A stretch of DNA of 32,541 bases from RGIG6165 sp045538835. Lineage in GTDB: Bacteria > Bacillota > Clostridia > Oscillospirales > Feifaniaceae. Of this stretch, positions 31,301 through 32,541 are shown piece by piece (position 1 is the first letter of the stretch; every line of letters begins with the position of its first letter). Made by a program: the position numbers and the translations under genes. A model generated the notes under the pieces. That model saw nothing but the letters and a program-made list of their open reading frames with translations. It made no database searches and was not told the origin of the DNA. The stretch spans positions 1 to 32,541 of the forward strand of contig JAZQEF010000006.1 of assembly GCA_045538835.1 (NCBI GenBank). Reading direction: 5' to 3'.

Positions 31301-31914
31301 TGACAGCATTAACGATACTTTTAGCATTTGTGATTCTTGCAGGAAGCGGCGCTCTGTGCATTTTCTTTTTAAAGGACAAGATTCCGCCAGAGAAAAAAGG
31401 ACAGTCAGTCCCGACTCAGCGTCTTACGGCAGTTCTCGCCTGCTGCGGAAATGAGCAGAGTACAGATGTCTCTTTCGACTACGCAGGCGAACTCACCTGC
31501 GCATCGGCATCACTGCTGTTCGGCGGTGACAAAAGTTGTCCCTACGCCTGCATCGGCTACGGCGACTGTGAAAAGATATGCCCCGAGGGCGCAATAACGA
31601 TGAAAAAGGGCCTGCCCGTCATAGATTCACTCAAATGCACCTTCTGTAAGAAGTGTATCGAGTGTTGTCCCAAGGGACTGATAAGACCGCAGAGTTCTTC
31701 ATTTTCGTACTATGTCGCCTGCAGCAACAAGCGCTTTTCCAAAACGGAAAAGTATTGTGAAACGGGTTGTAACGGCTGCGGAAAGTGCATAGACGTCTGC
31801 GAAAAGAAAGCAATTTCCTACAACGGCAGAAGAGTTATAATAGACGACAATCTATGCGACCTGTGCGGAAAATGCATAGAAGTCTGCGACAGAAACGTTA
31901 TCAAACACGTGTAA
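31297..31914 (+). CDS. rnfB: RnfB-like ferredoxin subunit lacking the N-terminal FeS domain
   Basis: RnfB normally has a membrane helix, a four-Cys FeS domain (CGxCG...C...C) and several ferredoxin-type clusters; it is the ferredoxin-side electron entry. This 205-residue protein has the helix (about 4-25) and then passes after only about 20 residues into the ferredoxin part (AVLACCGNEQ, YAGELTCASASLLFGGDKSC). The CGxCG domain is missing. Four ferredoxin-like cysteine sets remain: CPYACIGYGDCEKICP (81-96), CTFCKKCIECCP (114-125), CETGCNGCGKCIDVC (154-168) and CDLCGKCIEVC (187-197). It is the last gene of the operon, followed at once by a terminator and cassette 3. Confidence 0.85.
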   Translation: MMTALTILLAFVILAGSGALCIFFLKDKIPPEKKGQSVPTQRLTAVLACCGNEQSTDVSFDYAGELTCASASLLFGGDKSCPYACIGYGDCEKICPEGAITMKKGLPVIDSLKCTFCKKCIECCPKGLIRPQSSSFSYYVACSNKRFSKTEKYCETGCNGCGKCIDVCEKKAISYNGRRVIIDDNLCDLCGKCIEVCDRNVIKHV

Positions 31915-31940
31915 AAAAGAGACCAAAGGGTCTCTTTTTT
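31913..31940 (+). terminator. rnf operon terminator
   Basis: An 11-bp stem with GAGACC/GGTCTC core (31914-31924 with 31929-31939) and a T6 run, beginning in the rnfB stop codon. The first heptamer of cassette 3 follows the last T with no gap. Confidence 0.88.
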
Positions 31941-31997
31941 AATTCGGAATTAGGAATGCGGAATGCGGAATTAAGGTGGAAACTTCGTAGAAGTTTC
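31941..31997 (+). repeat. Left end of cassette 3
   Basis: Heptamers AATTCGG, AATTAGG, AATGCGG, AATGCGG, then AATTAAGG, then a perfect 8-bp hairpin GAAACTTC/GAAGTTTC (31979-31986 with 31990-31997). Confidence 0.78.
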
Positions 31998-32007
31998 TAT
32001 TGAATAT

Positions 32008-32039
32008 AAAAGGTCGCAGTGATTTTTCTGCGACCTTTT
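32008..32039 (-). terminator. Terminator of the XRE gene, inside cassette 3
   Basis: A 12-bp stem with GGTCGCAG/CTGCGACC core (32008-32019 with 32028-32039), A-rich on one side and T-rich on the other. It ends the minus-strand XRE transcript and would also block any readthrough from rnf. Confidence 0.85.
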
Positions 32040-32045
32040 GTTTGT

Positions 32046-32279
32046 TTAGTCTTCAAAATACAGTAGTTTATACGGTGGTATTTCAAGGACATTTGCTATT
32101 TTAAATAATGTATCTAATGAAATAGCCTTGTATATGTTAGGTGCTTCGATTTGTCCGATAAAGGATACTCCACAATTCAACTTTTCAGCAAGTTGCTCTT
32201 GTGTCAGAGATTTCAATTTTCTGTAATAGGATATCTTTAAACCGATTTTAATATAATTATCCTTAAATTCAACATTCAT
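32046..32279 (-). CDS. XRE-family helix-turn-helix regulator (cassette 3)
   Basis: A 77-residue protein that is essentially one HTH_3 domain: KIGLKISYYRKLKSLTQEQL, then AEKLNCGVSFIGQIEA and LDTLFKIANVLEIPPYKLLYF. Helices 2 and 3 (QEQLAEKL, SFIGQIEA) form the DNA-binding unit. The ATG at 32277-32279 gives the usual short N-terminus; the longer open frame upstream crosses the divergent promoter region. It is divergent from the DUF6809-type gene with about 107 bp between them, suggesting it controls both. It is unrelated in fold to the ribbon-helix-helix protein in the same position in cassette 2. Confidence 0.85.
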   Translation of the reverse strand: MNVEFKDNYIKIGLKISYYRKLKSLTQEQLAEKLNCGVSFIGQIEAPNIYKAISLDTLFKIANVLEIPPYKLLYFED

Positions 32280-32309
32280 TATAACATCACCCAATATAAT
32301 TTTATTACA

Positions 32310-32338
32310 TTGACAAGAAAATAAATATATGATATTCT
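32310..32338 (+). promoter_or_regulatory. Promoter of the DUF6809-type gene in cassette 3
   Basis: A consensus TTGACA (32310-32315) and TATTCT (32333-32338) are separated by 17 bp, about 48 bp before the start codon, in the region shared with the divergent XRE gene. Confidence 0.6.
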
Positions 32339-32386
32339 TAATATAATTATTACCGTACAAATAACAATTGTGCACAAGGAGGAAAA

Positions 32387-32541
32387 ATGAGTATACTTAG
32401 AGATTTATATTACGGAGATATCAAACCATCGGAAAAGTATGTTAAGAAAGGAAGTGAATATCAGAAACTGAGCAATCAACTAATAGAACACATCAATGAA
32501 TTAAAGGAATCATTAAATGATAAAGAAAAACAATTATGCGA
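32387..32541 (+). CDS. DUF6809-type small protein, partial (cassette 3, cut by window edge)
   Basis: The first 51 codons only. The start MSILRDLYYGDIKPSEKY follows a strong AAGGAGG site. It differs from the cassette 1 copy at 10 of 155 bases, five of them in the first 35; a run of about 77 bases is identical. Three of the changes alter residues only conservatively or not at all (Lys/Arg, Glu/Asp, Ser codon swap). The open frame continues beyond the window. Function unknown. Confidence 0.8.
   Translation, partial: MSILRDLYYGDIKPSEKYVKKGSEYQKLSNQLIEHINELKESLNDKEKQLC

Larger units (their letters stand above)
31941..32541. mobile_element. Cassette 3: repeat-bounded cassette with XRE regulator and DUF6809-type gene (right end beyond window)
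   Basis: It begins exactly at the end of the rnf terminator with the heptamer tandem and GAAACTTC/GAAGTTTC hairpin. An internal terminator (32008-32039), an XRE-type regulator (32046-32279, -) and a DUF6809-type gene (32387 onward, +) follow in divergent orientation. The layout matches cassette 2, and the TIR-hairpin-ATTGAA-terminator order matches the right end of cassette 1. The interior is strongly AT-rich. The other end would be expected beyond base 32541. Confidence 0.66.

Overview
The window looks like one contig of a Gram-positive anaerobe of the class Clostridia, most likely an Oscillospirales/Ruminococcaceae-type gut bacterium. This is inferred from the SpoIIE-type phosphatase, the rnfCDGEAB gene order, RNase Y, the MreC/MreD/PBP2/MinD cluster, AGGAGG-type ribosome binding sites and sigma-A promoters. 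No rRNA, tRNA, CRISPR array, transposase or integrase was found.

Layout. 1-518: small AT-rich cassette 1 (one DUF6809-type gene) next to a spoIIE-like gene (517-2382, -). 2529-3482: prmA (+). 3500-4215: cassette 2, between the convergent prmA and prs genes. 4237-5355: a divergent PRPP synthetase (-). 5464-5741: a MITE-like element. 5755-21975: fifteen tightly packed minus-strand genes that look like one long operon: proA, zapA, a U32 peptidase, maf, mreC, mreD, mrdA (PBP2), minD, an MgsA-like protein, hisS, aspS, and a four-gene Gld-type ABC system. 22094-23605: nth and a lipid kinase (+). 23634-24944: a CNNM/CBS membrane protein (-). 25079-25603: an ECF S component (+). 25635-27191: rny (-). 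27389-31914: an rnfCDGEAB operon (+). 31941-32541: cassette 3, cut by the window edge.

Two things stand out. First, three AT-rich cassettes are bounded by the same unusual end: tandem heptamers of the type AATTCGG/AATGCGG, then AATTA(T/A)GG, then a short hairpin (usually GAAACTTC...GAAGTTTC). In cassettes 1 and 2, where both ends are visible, the ends are inverted. All three carry DUF6809-type small genes. Two of them carry a divergent DNA-binding regulator, a ribbon-helix-helix protein in one and an XRE protein in the other. All sit at the 3' ends of host genes, beside stop codons or terminators, and none encodes a recombinase. They look like a family of trans-mobilised cassettes.

Second, the Rnf-type operon has the complete gene set but appears to have lost redox elements in several subunits. 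RnfA lacks both conserved membrane cysteines, RnfB lacks the N-terminal four-cysteine FeS domain, RnfC lacks the glycine-rich FMN/NADH motif, and RnfG has a weakened flavinylation motif. This suggests a remodelled membrane electron-transfer complex.

Other points are an MgsA homologue without key active-site motifs, a MinD without MinC or MinE, a modular palindromic repeat array between maf and the U32 gene, and a 278-bp inverted-repeat element between the last gene of the long operon and its terminator. Family assignments and comparisons with canonical proteins come from reading motifs and from memory; no database search was run.
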